DNA of 15,811 nt, taken from the NCBI GenBank assembly GCA_036939975.1, contig JALLPB010000440.1:1-15811 (forward strand). Direction: 5' to 3'. Below are positions 7,987-15,811 of this stretch, in pieces. Position 1 is the first letter of the stretch. Every line of letters starts with the position of its first letter. A program made the position numbers and the translations under genes. The notes under the pieces were generated by a model, which searched no databases, was not told the DNA's origin, and saw nothing but the letters and a program-made list of their open reading frames with translations. Origin of the DNA: Cyclostephanos tholiformis (lineage: Eukaryota > Bacillariophyta > Thalassiosirophyceae > Thalassiosirales > Thalassiosiraceae).

Positions 7987-9402
7987 TCTCCCGCCCCCCG
8001 CGACGACGACGACGACGACGACGGACTCGATTCCCTCCCCGGATTATCCGACGCGATGATCGATCGCGTACGGACCATGAAGGCACGACACGACGTCGTG
8101 ATGGAAATGCTGCGCGATGGCGCCGGCGGCGGCGGCGGCGATCGCGATCACTCGACGCTCGGGCGGGAGCTCTCGTCCCTATCGTCGATATCGTCGGCGT
8201 GCGACGGCGTGCGGGAATTGCACGTCGAGCGCAAATCCCTGATGGAATTGCTCGACGAGACCGGGGGGGACTACTGCCGCGAACGCACCGTCGACGGCGT
8301 GGGAGATGTCGTCGACGATTCGGATGCTGGTACGCTGGACATGATCGAGGAGATCGAGCGCGAGCTATCGATATTGGACGGTAGGTCGTCGATCCTCGCC
8401 GGGAAGATACGGGATATCCTCGTCCCGACCTTCGATCCGATGGACGTCGCGAATCTGACGACGGCGGATGCGGTCATCGACATACGCGCGGGTACCGGGG
8501 GGGACGAGGCATGCCTGTTCGCGGCGGAGATTTTGGCATCGTACGAGGCGATCGCGAAGGCCGGCGGCGGCGGCGGTGGCGGCGATGACGGATACGACCT
8601 CGGTGGCAAGTCGTGGGAGGTGGAGGTCTTGTCCGTTAGCAGGACCGACCTCGGTGGAGTGAAGGAGGCCTCCCTCGTGGTATCCTCCCGCGGTGGCGGC
8701 TCCGGCATCATCGTCGAGGACGACCCGTCGACGACGTCGGGTCACGTATTGCAGAGGCTTGGACCGTACGGTTTCTTCCAGTACGAATCCGGCGTGCATC
8801 GCGTCCAGCGGGTACCGGTCAACAGTCCCAAGTTGCAAACCTCGGCGGTATCCGTCGCCGTATTGCCGTCCGTGGACGATTCCGACATATCCTCGGCCCT
8901 GCCCGAGTCGGAATTGCGCATCGACGTCATGCGCGCGAGCGGCGCGGGCGGACAGCACGTCAACACGACCGAGAGCGCCGTTAGGGTGACGCACTTGCCC
9001 ACGGGCATCGTGGCTTGCATACAGGACGAGAGGTCGCAGCACAAGAACAAGGCGAAGGCGCTGAAGCTCGTGGCCGCGAGGGTGCATCAGCGCCGGAAGG
9101 AGCAGGAGCTGAGGGATCGCAGCGGTTTGCGTAGCTCGCTCATGGGCGGGGGGGATCGCAGCGAGCGCATACGCACGTATAACTTCGCGCAGGACAGGAT
9201 CACCGACCATCGATGCAAGGTCACAATCCAGGGGGTGCAGGCCTGGTTGGGAGGCGGGACCATGGTGCGCAAGTTCGCACCGTATCTGTACGAGATGGAG
9301 AGGGAGGAGAGGCTCGTTGCTATGGAAGGAGGGGACGAGGTGAGGGGGAGGAAGGGTAGTAATACCGTCGTCCGTGGTAAGAAGGACACGACTGCACGGT
9401 AG
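7612..9402 (+). CDS. mtRF1: Peptide chain release factor 1, mitochondrial type
   Basis: A 596-residue class I release factor that frees the finished protein from the ribosome at stop codons. The core runs from about residue 140. It has the RAGTGGDEA block (about 292-300), the codon-recognition domain with GVHRVQRVP (394-402), the catalytic GGQ (446-448, inside SGAGGQHVNTTES), and the DERSQHKNKAKA and SERIRTYNF blocks. The codon loop is unusual: PVN (402-404) where RF1 has PxT, followed by SPKLQTS, two residues shorter than the usual ESQGRIHTS. The first 50 residues are Arg/Ser/Ala-rich with no acidic residue or signal peptide, which suggests mitochondrial rather than plastid import. Residues 54-138 are Ser, His, Arg and Asp runs encoded by trinucleotide repeats, making it longer than bacterial RF1 (about 360). 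The start ATG has A at -3. Confidence 0.95.
7774..7805 (+). repeat. TCG trinucleotide repeat (poly-Ser in RF1)
   Basis: About ten TCG units encode most of the serine run at residues 54-65 of the RF1 preprotein. Confidence 0.9.
7833..7883 (+). repeat. CAT then CGT trinucleotide repeats (poly-His, poly-Arg in RF1)
   Basis: About twelve CAT units (7833-7870) pass directly into CGT units (to 7883), encoding 12 His (76-87) followed by five Arg (88-92). Confidence 0.9.
7951..7984 (+). repeat. Second TCG trinucleotide repeat (poly-Ser in RF1)
   Basis: About eleven TCG units encode the serine run at residues 115-127 in the RF1 N-terminal extension. Confidence 0.9.
8000..8023 (+). repeat. GAC trinucleotide repeat (poly-Asp in RF1)
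   Basis: Seven to eight GAC units encode the Asp run at residues 132-138, just before the conserved RF1 core. Confidence 0.9.
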
Positions 9403-9846
9403 ATGTGGATGGGCATTTGATTGAGGATTATTACTCCATCACTTGATTCGTCTGCTATATTTCGATAATTATACATCTCCAAAGTTATTTTAGCTTGATG
9501 GACTGCAGTGATGCCGTTGAGTGTGATGTTTTGGGTTAGTTACTGTGCTGTCGTAATTGCGACGGTCATATTGGCGCCGGTGCCCCTATACTAGCCGATC
9601 CGAATCTTGAGCGGAGGTAGGTCTCCTTTGTACAGCACACTTCCCTTATATGGAGAAGAATTAGCCGCCGACATCTTGACGGTATTGGACTGTGTACGAG
9701 GTAGAGGAAGCAAGAAGGAGGACTGAGACCTATACAAGCGGAGGACGAGAAGTTCGTCAATGATGTGTGAAAGGTATTTTTAGGTCTATAAAAAAAGACT
9801 AAGGAAATTTAACAACTAGTTATAATCGAACACAACAACAAAAAAA
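9403..9846. other. Convergent intergenic region
   Basis: 444 bases between the 3' ends of the RF1 and J-protein genes. A short hairpin-like stretch with an A-rich loop lies near 9781-9801. A 64-codon minus-strand frame at 9566-9760 has no recognisable features. No RNA gene is seen. Confidence 0.55.
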
Positions 9847-10991
9847 TTAAGCATTTTTTCTGAAGCCCCTCCCTCCCTTCCGCGCCAACTTCCTTTTTTT
9901 CTTTGAGCCTGCAGCCTTAGAATTACTTGGTTCTGGGGTGAGCAATGTGATTGGATTCATGTTAGCGTCACCAGAATCCTTTTCGATGATACCGTTTGAC
10001 CCAGGAGAAGTTGCTATATATTTCTTTGATTCACCGAAGCCGGGAGTATCCATTGCAGAAGGACTTTCAGCCATGGGTAATGATCGGGGGTTGCCAGAAT
10101 AATTATAGCGGACACTTCCTCGAGTGCCAGGAGTAATGCTTTTGTTCTCGGATATCACGTTTGTTTCAATAGAATCACTCCTCGTGTCTGGTTCGTTAAT
10201 TACCGGTGGAGTTGGCGACGGTGCGTTTTTCTCGCTAGGTCTCTTCTCCCTCTCGGCAACGGCAGTCTCGTACACTTTTTTAGTGGCCATTTCCCCAAGC
10301 TTCCAAGCTCCACCCAGAACTAATCCTATACCACTAACGGCGCCCCCCACAACCGCCCGTCCGACGGCCCCACCGGGGTCTTTAAGCACCGCTGCTACGG
10401 AGGAGTTGCGGTCATAGTTCTTTCGTGTCTTCGGATCGGAGAGTATCTCATATGAGAGTTTTACCCTCTCCCACTCGTCCCTAACATCGGCTAGATTGGC
10501 ACTGCTCGTTATTACGAGCACCGATGTGAATAAAGTTGCTCCGGATCGAATCGATCCGCTCAAGGCACAAAAATTAGACTCAAAAACGAACTGCACACTC
10601 ACCATCTCCCCGGCAATATATCACTCTGCGCGACCATATCAGGATGCAATTTTCTACTTAACCTCCTATAGCTCTGTTTGATCTCGGCACTCGTTGCGCT
10701 CCTCTTTATTTGTAGAATTTTGTACGGATCGACGGAACTGCCGTCGGCAGTTTTGAAATCGGACAGGAATCGATCTTCTACATTCGTGCCCTGACCAAAC
10801 TTCGTTTTGCCGTTGTTTCCCCTCGTCTCATCACAGAGAGGAGAATTGCCCGCGCGGCATGTTCCGGTAGTGCGTATTCTCCGAATAATGAACGCTTGTT
10901 GTTTGTCGCGGAATATTTGAAACGAATTCGCGACGGAAACGGAAATAATCGCCACGAGCGAGCAGAGTACAATTGACTGCTTGGATTTCAT
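9847..10991 (-). CDS. J-domain (DnaJ-like) protein with signal peptide
   Basis: Exons 10991-10603 and 10501-9847 join in phase 2 into 347 residues. J-domains bring Hsp70 partners to substrates. The J-domain spans about 88-160: DPYKILQI, the HPD tripeptide (116-118) and YEILSDPKTRKNYD; the splice junction falls inside it (LPGR/CANLADVRDEWE) and restores its fourth helix. I chose the ATG at 10991 (G at -3) because it directly precedes a signal peptide, residues 1-21, with ANSF at 21-24, similar to the diatom plastid cleavage motif. An in-frame ATG at 11096 would bury that segment. After the J-domain comes a Gly/Ala-rich, partly hydrophobic segment (GAVGRAVVGGAVSGIGLVLG), a Ser/Pro-rich linker and a basic tail (KKKRKLARKGGRGF). 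There is no zinc-finger or type I/II substrate domain. Plastid or secretory-pathway location is inferred. Confidence 0.88.
10502..10602 (-). other. Spliceosomal intron of the J-protein gene
   Basis: 101 nt, donor GTGAGT (10602-10597), acceptor CAG (ending 10502), phase 2. Removal restores a full J-domain; read-through meets a stop. Confidence 0.88.
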
Positions 10992-11391
10992 GGCGATTTT
11001 TGGTCGATGACCATTATTCCCTCCTTGATCGGCAATGGGTCTTACAAGAGTTATAATAGCGTCGAGATGGATGAGACACCGCAGGAGATACTGCAAAGGT
11101 CGCGATGGCCGAAACGATGGTTTGCTTTGGTAGATACTATCGTATGGTACGAGACATTGATATGTTGTGATGATGTTGTGGTTGATTGAAGAGAGAGAGA
11201 GATTGGATTGGCGAGCGAGAATGGGGGTACCATACCGTACGGCGCGCGCGGCGGCGGCGAGGTCCCGCCGTTTTTCCTTTGATCAAAATTTTTTGTCCTT
11301 CAATTGAGGAAAAGGGCGGGGGCGGGGGACCGACGACTCAACGTCGCAGGGGAGAGAGCAACCTCGGGCTTGGGGGCTCGGGGTAAGTTTA
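10992..11391. promoter_or_regulatory. Divergent upstream region of J-protein and methyltransferase genes
   Basis: 400 bases between two divergent starts. The stretch contains a GA-rich run near 11189-11205 and a GC-rich block (GCGCGCGCGG) near 11241-11262. A GTAAGT at 11383 and a TTTTCAG ending near 11440 resemble a small intron, but splicing it would delete the methyltransferase start codon. No promoter motif could be assigned with confidence. Confidence 0.5.
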
Positions 11392-12681
11392 ATGATGCCA
11401 TCAAAACATCGTTTCCTATTGGCAACGTGGACCTTTTCAGGCATCGGCACATCATCGAGCTTCATAAAGCCGCCCGGTATCCCGATCCGGACCGTTAGTC
11501 CTCCTCGCCCATTATTGCTTCTCTACTCAAGCTCAAGCGAATCGCCCAATAAACGGGGACATAAACGACGCGGTGCAAGCGAGGCGAGAGGGGATGAATG
11601 TCTCCTAATACCAGTGGCCAATCCGAATTTCGATTCGAACGCCACATCTCTCAGCGGGGTGCCCTACGCCCGCGTAATATCCGGCATAGACGCCCTGTAC
11701 CCACCGTACGAGCTATCCAATAGAAATGCAATTAGTAGAACAGACGGGTATTGGAAGTACGTCGCCCGGGGGGAGCTTCCGCAGTCCGAATTCACTTACG
11801 GCGAATTCGACATAGACTTTTTTGGCATACTCTTGGACAAATCGTGGGAGCATTACTTAGATGGAATGAGCGATCGAGGTAGACAACATGAGGGTTCGGA
11901 ACTGTCCCCATGGAAGAATAAAACATTTTGCGACATTGGAAGTGGCGCTGGACGACTCGTGTTATGTGCCGCGGCACTACATCCCGCGTGGAAACTTTGT
12001 CGTGGACTCGAGATTTTGGATGGTCTGCATAACATGTCCAAATCGATTGCGGACCGTTGTGTCGTGAATGATGACGAGGAGTGTGGAGTGATTGACGGAG
12101 ATTCGCGTCACGTCCTTCGCATTCTTCCCGCCAACAGCGATGCAATACCTTGCGCATCTGAACATCTTCCACTGGCACCGATCGAACTCACCTGCGGATC
12201 ATTCACAAACCCTTACGAGTATCTTGGAGATATCGACTGTGCCTTCGTCTTCTCAAGCTGTATGAAACCAGACTTAGTGGAAGAACTTAGCGTTGCTATC
12301 GGGCGACAGTGCAAACCCGGGACAATCATAATTACTACCGAATTCCCACTTTATTTGAAGGGGAATATCGAGCCACTGGCAGACGACGAGAGTATGCCCC
12401 ATGGTCATTATGAATTACAACTGCTGGAAAAGATAAATGGATTCTGCTGGTTATTAGGGGGAGAATCGACTGCCTACATACATAGAGTGATCACATCGTT
12501 ATGGGAGGAGTATTCGGGGCCTAGGAAGCCGCCTCAGTCATCCTTGGAAGAGGAGGCTTTCAAGCTGGTACAATTAATGGAAAAAGGAGAGTTGACAGAC
12601 ACAAATGCGTTCCTGAGGAGAGTTAGGAATGATATGATATTTCACGATTTGCCCCAAGAGTTTCTCCCGGATATCGAGTAA
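11392..12681 (+). CDS. DOT1-like class I SAM-dependent methyltransferase
   Basis: A 429-residue single-exon protein. The Rossmann-fold SAM site is clear: FCDIGSGAGRLVLCAA (179-194, motif I), GLEILDGL (205-212, acidic end of strand 2), ELTCGSF (265-271) and DCAFVFSSCMKP (282-293, motif IV), then GTIIITTEFPL. This arrangement (GSGxGR, GxEIL, CGSF, SSC) resembles the DOT1-like methyltransferase group, which in protists includes many members of unknown target; there is no reason to assume histone H3K79 here. The N-terminus (MMPSKHRFLLATWTFSGIG, then SSSFIKPPG) may be an organelle presequence, though its hydrophobic core is weak. ATGs at 11392 and 11395 are both possible. The substrate is unknown. 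The gene is divergent from the J-protein gene and convergent with DHCR7. Confidence 0.8.
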   Translation: MMPSKHRFLLATWTFSGIGTSSSFIKPPGIPIRTVSPPRPLLLLYSSSSESPNKRGHKRRGASEARGDECLLIPVANPNFDSNATSLSGVPYARVISGIDALYPPYELSNRNAISRTDGYWKYVARGELPQSEFTYGEFDIDFFGILLDKSWEHYLDGMSDRGRQHEGSELSPWKNKTFCDIGSGAGRLVLCAAALHPAWKLCRGLEILDGLHNMSKSIADRCVVNDDEECGVIDGDSRHVLRILPANSDAIPCASEHLPLAPIELTCGSFTNPYEYLGDIDCAFVFSSCMKPDLVEELSVAIGRQCKPGTIIITTEFPLYLKGNIEPLADDESMPHGHYELQLLEKINGFCWLLGGESTAYIHRVITSLWEEYSGPRKPPQSSLEEEAFKLVQLMEKGELTDTNAFLRRVRNDMIFHDLPQEFLPDIE

Positions 12682-12874
12682 GGAGGCAAATGTAGTCGTT
12701 TTTTATTATTAGCCACAAACCTCAATCTTCATCGATACATGCATTCATCTTACTCGATCCAAATACATTCCATGTCTCGACCTCGATTTAGAATGCAGCA
12801 AGTAGACACCACGCAATTTAATTAATTGATGGCATCCCGCAGTGTTAAAACTTCGAAATTAAGGTCCAAAGGAA

Positions 12875-14813
12875 CTAGAAGATGCCCGGAACAATCTTAT
12901 ACGGGACTAGGTCGCAATATTCATCGTAGTACTTGCCGTACTTCAAACGACACTTGTCCGTATCCCTCTTCGCTCTATCCACGAGGAGGAGCGTCAAGAA
13001 CAGGGCGTAGAACATGACGAGGATGCCATTCCTCGCCGGATTCGCCAGTAGGCACCACGAGTACGCCGCGGTCAGCTCAAAGAAGTACTGGAAGTGCCGC
13101 GCCATGCCCCAAAATCCCGACGCCAGCAGGAGCGAGGTCTTCACCGTTTCCTTCCCCGTCTTGCCGTCGATTACCGTGTACCTCGCGACGATGTACCTCG
13201 GCCTCGAACCCCAAACGAGGCACCTCCCCTCGCTCGCGCGGAACACGTCCCGCTCGCGATCGGCGGCGTAATTCAGGATGACACCGGCCATGCTCAGGAC
13301 GAAGATCGACAGGGCCACGGAGAAGGACAGACCGGACGGATTCTGCACGAGGAATCGAGTGTGGAACGAGTAGAGCGCCGGGACCCACACGAGGCATCCC
13401 CATTGGATTTCGTATCCCGCCCTGTCCACGATGATGTCGATTGAACGCATGTATCCCATTTCCTGGTTCGTATATTCATAACATTGAGAATCGTGGAGGC
13501 CGAACGATATAACGAACAACGACGGGGGGGGGGGGAGGGGCTCCCCTAAACGCAAAAGACACAAAGAATTTACAAAAACAACAATGATTATAACTCACCC
13601 AGACGAAGAATTTGACTAGGTAAAGATACTGACTCAAGGCCGAGAAGAATAGACCCCAATCCATCACGTTACCGTGCAATACGTACGAGCGGTAGCAGTA
13701 AGATAATCCCGCGAGCTGCCAGAATGTCATGCTGAATCGACAGTTGACGAAGCGCTTCAAGTCCAGTCCGAACACGCGCGGGTATAGCTCGGTACCCCAT
13801 CTAACATGCAAGTTCGATTCATACAATAAATATAGAAAACACCCCGGCCATTTTTGTTTAGTCTCGGATATATATGTGTAAAAAGATATCGCGAGCAGTA
13901 AAAGTGGGAGCATACGTGCATGACGTTTCCACTGTCATTCACACACTCACAGGTAATCCTTGATCCACGATCCCGACGAACCGTTGTCCGACGTGCTCGG
14001 GTAGTATATTCCCTTGAACGTGAGAAAAACGCAGAACACCATCCCGAATAAGTTCAAAAATGCCAATCCGGACGGGAAGAGGTCGTACAATATCCCGAAA
14101 CTGTACGGCCGATAGATCTCGCATATGGCCCTTGTCGCCGTGGTCAACGGCAGGAGGCCGAACGCGATGGACTCGTAATCCACGACGTTACCACAAGGTC
14201 CGAGGTCGCTCCCCAATAGGAATAGGAGTGAAAACGACACGCAGTGCCCGACGGCGTTGTTAACGTACGCCGGCACGTGTCCCGTGGCCGTCTCCGGACC
14301 GTACTCGACCCTACCCGGCAATATCCTCTCCAACGCCAATGCCAATCCCATGAAGGAAAGTACCATCCTCGCGCCCTCGTACGTTGGGAGCACGGAGGTG
14401 CCGGCTCGTATCGTCGAACGTGCGCATCTCGACACGTCCGACAGGCAGTACGGTATCATTTCCGTGAGGGGATGAGTGATCCGGAACTCGGGAGGGATCG
14501 ACGACGACGATCCCACCCCTCCCATCTCGGCCGAGGTCACGTAGGCCAGGAGGAGGGATATGAAGGGGGAGAGCACGACGAGCACGAACAGGTATGGATT
14601 CGCCTCGATGCCGCCTCCGTGGACCCAATTCGTGCCCGATTTGTATTCGTCGGGGGAGGATGATGAGGATGAAGTAGGAGACGACTTCGACGATTTGCCG
14701 TCGCCGGATGTAGGCTCCTTGGCGGCGGGGGGAGCGGGCGCGACGTCGTCGACGTCGCGTGGGGTCCCCGATGCCCCGTTCCGCCTGCGAAGGTTGTAGC
14801 CGTGGTTGCTCAT
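12875..14813 (-). CDS. DHCR7: 7-dehydrocholesterol reductase-like sterol reductase
   Basis: Three exons (14813-13951, 13800-13599, 13462-12875) give 550 residues. DHCR7 reduces the C7-C8 double bond of sterol B rings with NADPH in the ER membrane, late in sterol synthesis. Exon 2 opens with WGTELYPRVFGLDLKRF, followed by the family-like NCRFSMTFWQLAGLSY. Exon 3 has MGYMRSIDIIVDRAGYE, WGCLVWVPALYS, the NADPH-side NYAADRERDVFR (419-430) and RCLVWG, SLLLASGFWGMARHFQY (about 465-481), DRAKRDTDKCRLKYG (from 517) and the family terminus VPYKIVPGIF. NYAADRERDVFR and RCLVWG favour DHCR7 over C14 reductase (ERG24), its closest relative. The first 65 residues are Ser/Pro-rich and likely cytosolic; about eight to ten membrane segments follow. 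The start has A at -3. Very likely correct on family; exact substrate inferred. Confidence 0.93.
13463..13598 (-). other. Intron 2 of the DHCR7-like gene
   Basis: 136 nt, donor GTGAGT (13598-13593), acceptor CAG (ending 13463), phase 0; it joins FVW to EMGYMRS. It contains a 12-nt C run on the transcribed strand (13535-13524) next to the small palindrome AGGGGAGCCCCT. Confidence 0.9.
13801..13950 (-). other. Intron 1 of the DHCR7-like gene
   Basis: 150 nt, donor GTGAGT (13950-13945), acceptor TAG (ending 13801), phase 2. It joins KDY to L/WGTELYP. It is AT-rich compared with the flanking exons. Confidence 0.9.
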
Positions 14814-15333
14814 GATGTGAATTGAAAAAGAAAATGTCTTTTTTTATTATTAATTATACGACGGATAATGCCGTGTTGGGGGGGGGGGGGTGGTGCGGGG
14901 TCGATAAGATTCGAGAGGGTCGGCTGTCGGCTGTCCTCTAGAGCGAGCCTCGTGCCTCTCTCTCCTCCGTGTGGTTGGATGGATAGATCCTGTGATGTGG
15001 TGTGTTCGTCGGGCAACTTTATTACTTGACAACGGTCACTTTTTTTTCATGATGTGCTGAAAAAAATAAATACTCTACCTACCGTTTTTGCTGGGGCATA
15101 AGAGACACATAAAGGTAAGAAAGCGAAGGCTAATTCTCTCGGATTATTTTTTTGGGGGGGATGTACTACCTATGCGTAGGAATTAAAAATCTTTTACTAC
15201 ATGACTTCTTGTGTACTGCTCCTTCGTAGGCTTTTGAATTCGTAATTTGGCGCGCAGGATGCGCCATACTCACACCCCCTCCTCCCCAAATTTGTCCATT
15301 TGATCGAAAAAAACGCTTCCCCTCCCTCTTGCG
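14814..15333. other. Intergenic region upstream of the DHCR7-like gene
   Basis: 520 bases between the DHCR7 start and the transposase-like relic. It should hold the DHCR7 promoter and the left side of the relic. It contains a G homopolymer near 14878-14890 and A/T runs near 15040-15068 and 15147-15160. I looked for a terminal inverted repeat of the relic and found none I could pair with sequence near the right window edge. Confidence 0.5.
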
Positions 15334-15755
15334 ATGCCTCGCTCCATCCTCCTCCGCCCGCCTGGTGGAGCTTCTGGCAAGGTCCGCAAGCGGTACGCTC
15401 TCCTCCAGAAGCTCATGCTTCTGGAGGAGAGCCACCGCTTGCGGGGCGAGTGCGGTCTCTCCATCCGCCAGGCCACTCGACTTATTGGCGTACCCTTCCA
15501 GCTTCTGGCTCATTGGCACCGGGAGGTTCCCAAGATCTGCTCTGCCATCGCGGCGGAGCGGGCTCTCCTCGATGGCCCTGTTGGTCAGCTCGTGTCCATC
15601 GAGGAGGAGCTCCTCCACTTCATCTTTGAGAAGCGCATGCAGGGCATCAATGGGAGGATGATGGGTTTGATGATTCGCTGTTCAACAGTGAGGAGGAGGA
15701 GGAGGAGGAGAGCGGGGACGACGAAAACAGTGAGGACGAGGGCGATGGCGACTGA
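15334..15755 (+). pseudogene. Internally deleted CENP-B/pogo-type transposase relic
   Basis: From the ATG at 15334, about 105 residues resemble the N-terminal DNA-binding part of pogo/tigger-type transposases: a basic start, LLQKLMLLEES, a Psq-like helix-turn-helix (LSIRQATRLIGVPFQLLAHW) and a second block with IEEELLHFIFEKRMQG, as at the start of CENP-B-type domains. After about 15655 this frame turns into Arg-rich nonsense. In a different frame, 15657-15755 encodes a strongly acidic stretch (FDDSLFNSEEEE...EDEGDGD) ending in TGA, the kind of tail such transposases often have. The simplest reading is loss of the central DDE catalytic region, with N- and C-terminal ends joined out of frame. 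The open frame of 15334 itself continues to about 15810. Not a functional transposase as it stands. Confidence 0.6.
15384..15444 (+). repeat. Near-perfect hairpin inside the transposase relic
   Basis: The arms 15384-15412 and 15417-15444 pair over 27 bp (16 bp next to the TCAT loop, then 11 bp) with only an AC/C internal mismatch between. It lies within the first third of the DNA-binding coding region. Confidence 0.9.
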
Positions 15756-15811
15756 GGGGAGAGGGGGGATACGACGAGGGGGGGTTGCATATTATATATT
15801 ATTAAATTAAA

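Noticed and set aside
7421..8086. 221-codon minus-strand frame with long Thr and Asp runs
   Set aside because: Homopolymer runs come from the trinucleotide repeats of RF1 read backwards; the rest crosses the shared upstream region and has no domain.
8365..9210. 281-codon minus-strand open frame
   Set aside because: Lies wholly opposite the conserved RF1 core, whose motifs fix the coding strand.
11383..11440. Possible 58-nt intron (GTAAGT to TTTTCAG) at the methyltransferase start
   Set aside because: Splicing would remove both start ATGs and no in-frame ATG lies upstream or soon downstream; its donor also differs from the four supported introns.
13780..13825. tRNA-like A- and B-box words (TAGCTCGGTA, GTTCGATTC)
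   Set aside because: They straddle an exon-intron border of DHCR7 and no cloverleaf with an acceptor stem can be drawn.
9847..14813. DHCR7 and J-protein genes as frameshifted pseudogenes
   Set aside because: Each apparent break coincides with a GT-AG intron whose removal restores conserved domain sequence exactly.
15166..15618. 150-codon minus-strand frame over the transposase relic
   Set aside because: Its LLQKHELLEES similarity to the plus strand arises from the palindrome; the helix-turn-helix features are on the plus strand only.

Overview
The window is nuclear DNA of a eukaryote with spliceosomal introns, most likely a diatom or another stramenopile with a secondary plastid. Evidence: (i) GT-AG introns of 101-150 nt interrupt three genes; (ii) two proteins start with a signal peptide ending next to Phe (LA|F and ANS|F), as in diatom plastid presequences; (iii) the families present (DHCR7, VMA21, LMBRD2, DUF1997, Gag1-like clamp, mitochondrial RF1, J-protein) are those of an alga with ER, V-ATPase, mitochondrion and plastid; (iv) coding regions are rich in trinucleotide repeats. 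The species cannot be named from the sequence alone.

Layout. Positions 1-1469 hold no convincing gene but several repeats: a cluster of small palindromes (1-254), short inverted repeats (about 560-731), and a 166-bp fold-back element (1199-1364). Nine genes follow on strictly alternating strands: DUF1997 protein, probably plastid-targeted (+, 1470-2330); LMBRD2-like membrane protein (-, 4789-2643, one intron); VMA21-like V-ATPase assembly factor (+, 5651-5998); Gag1-like clamp (DUF4050) protein (-, 7393-6806); mitochondrial-type release factor RF1 (+, 7612-9402); J-domain protein with signal peptide (-, 10991-9847, one intron); DOT1-like class I methyltransferase (+, 11392-12681); DHCR7 sterol reductase (-, 14813-12875, two introns); and at the right edge an internally deleted CENP-B/pogo-type transposase relic (+, from 15334).

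From the LMBRD2/VMA21 pair onward, genes form head-to-head pairs with shared upstream regions (B/C, D/E, F/G, H/I), and neighbouring pairs meet tail to tail. The functions are ordinary housekeeping ones (sterol synthesis, V-ATPase assembly, mitochondrial translation termination, membrane proteins, chaperone) and do not form one pathway. I see no operon, defence island, CRISPR array, rRNA or tRNA.

Most worth a second look: the RF1 codon-recognition loop, which is two residues short and carries PVN instead of PxT; the transposase relic, whose DNA-binding half joins an acidic tail in another frame and whose coding strand contains a near-perfect 61-nt hairpin; the fold-back element just upstream of the DUF1997 gene; an out-of-frame uORF overlapping the VMA21 start; a 39-nt G homopolymer; and the identical GTGAGT donor in all four introns.
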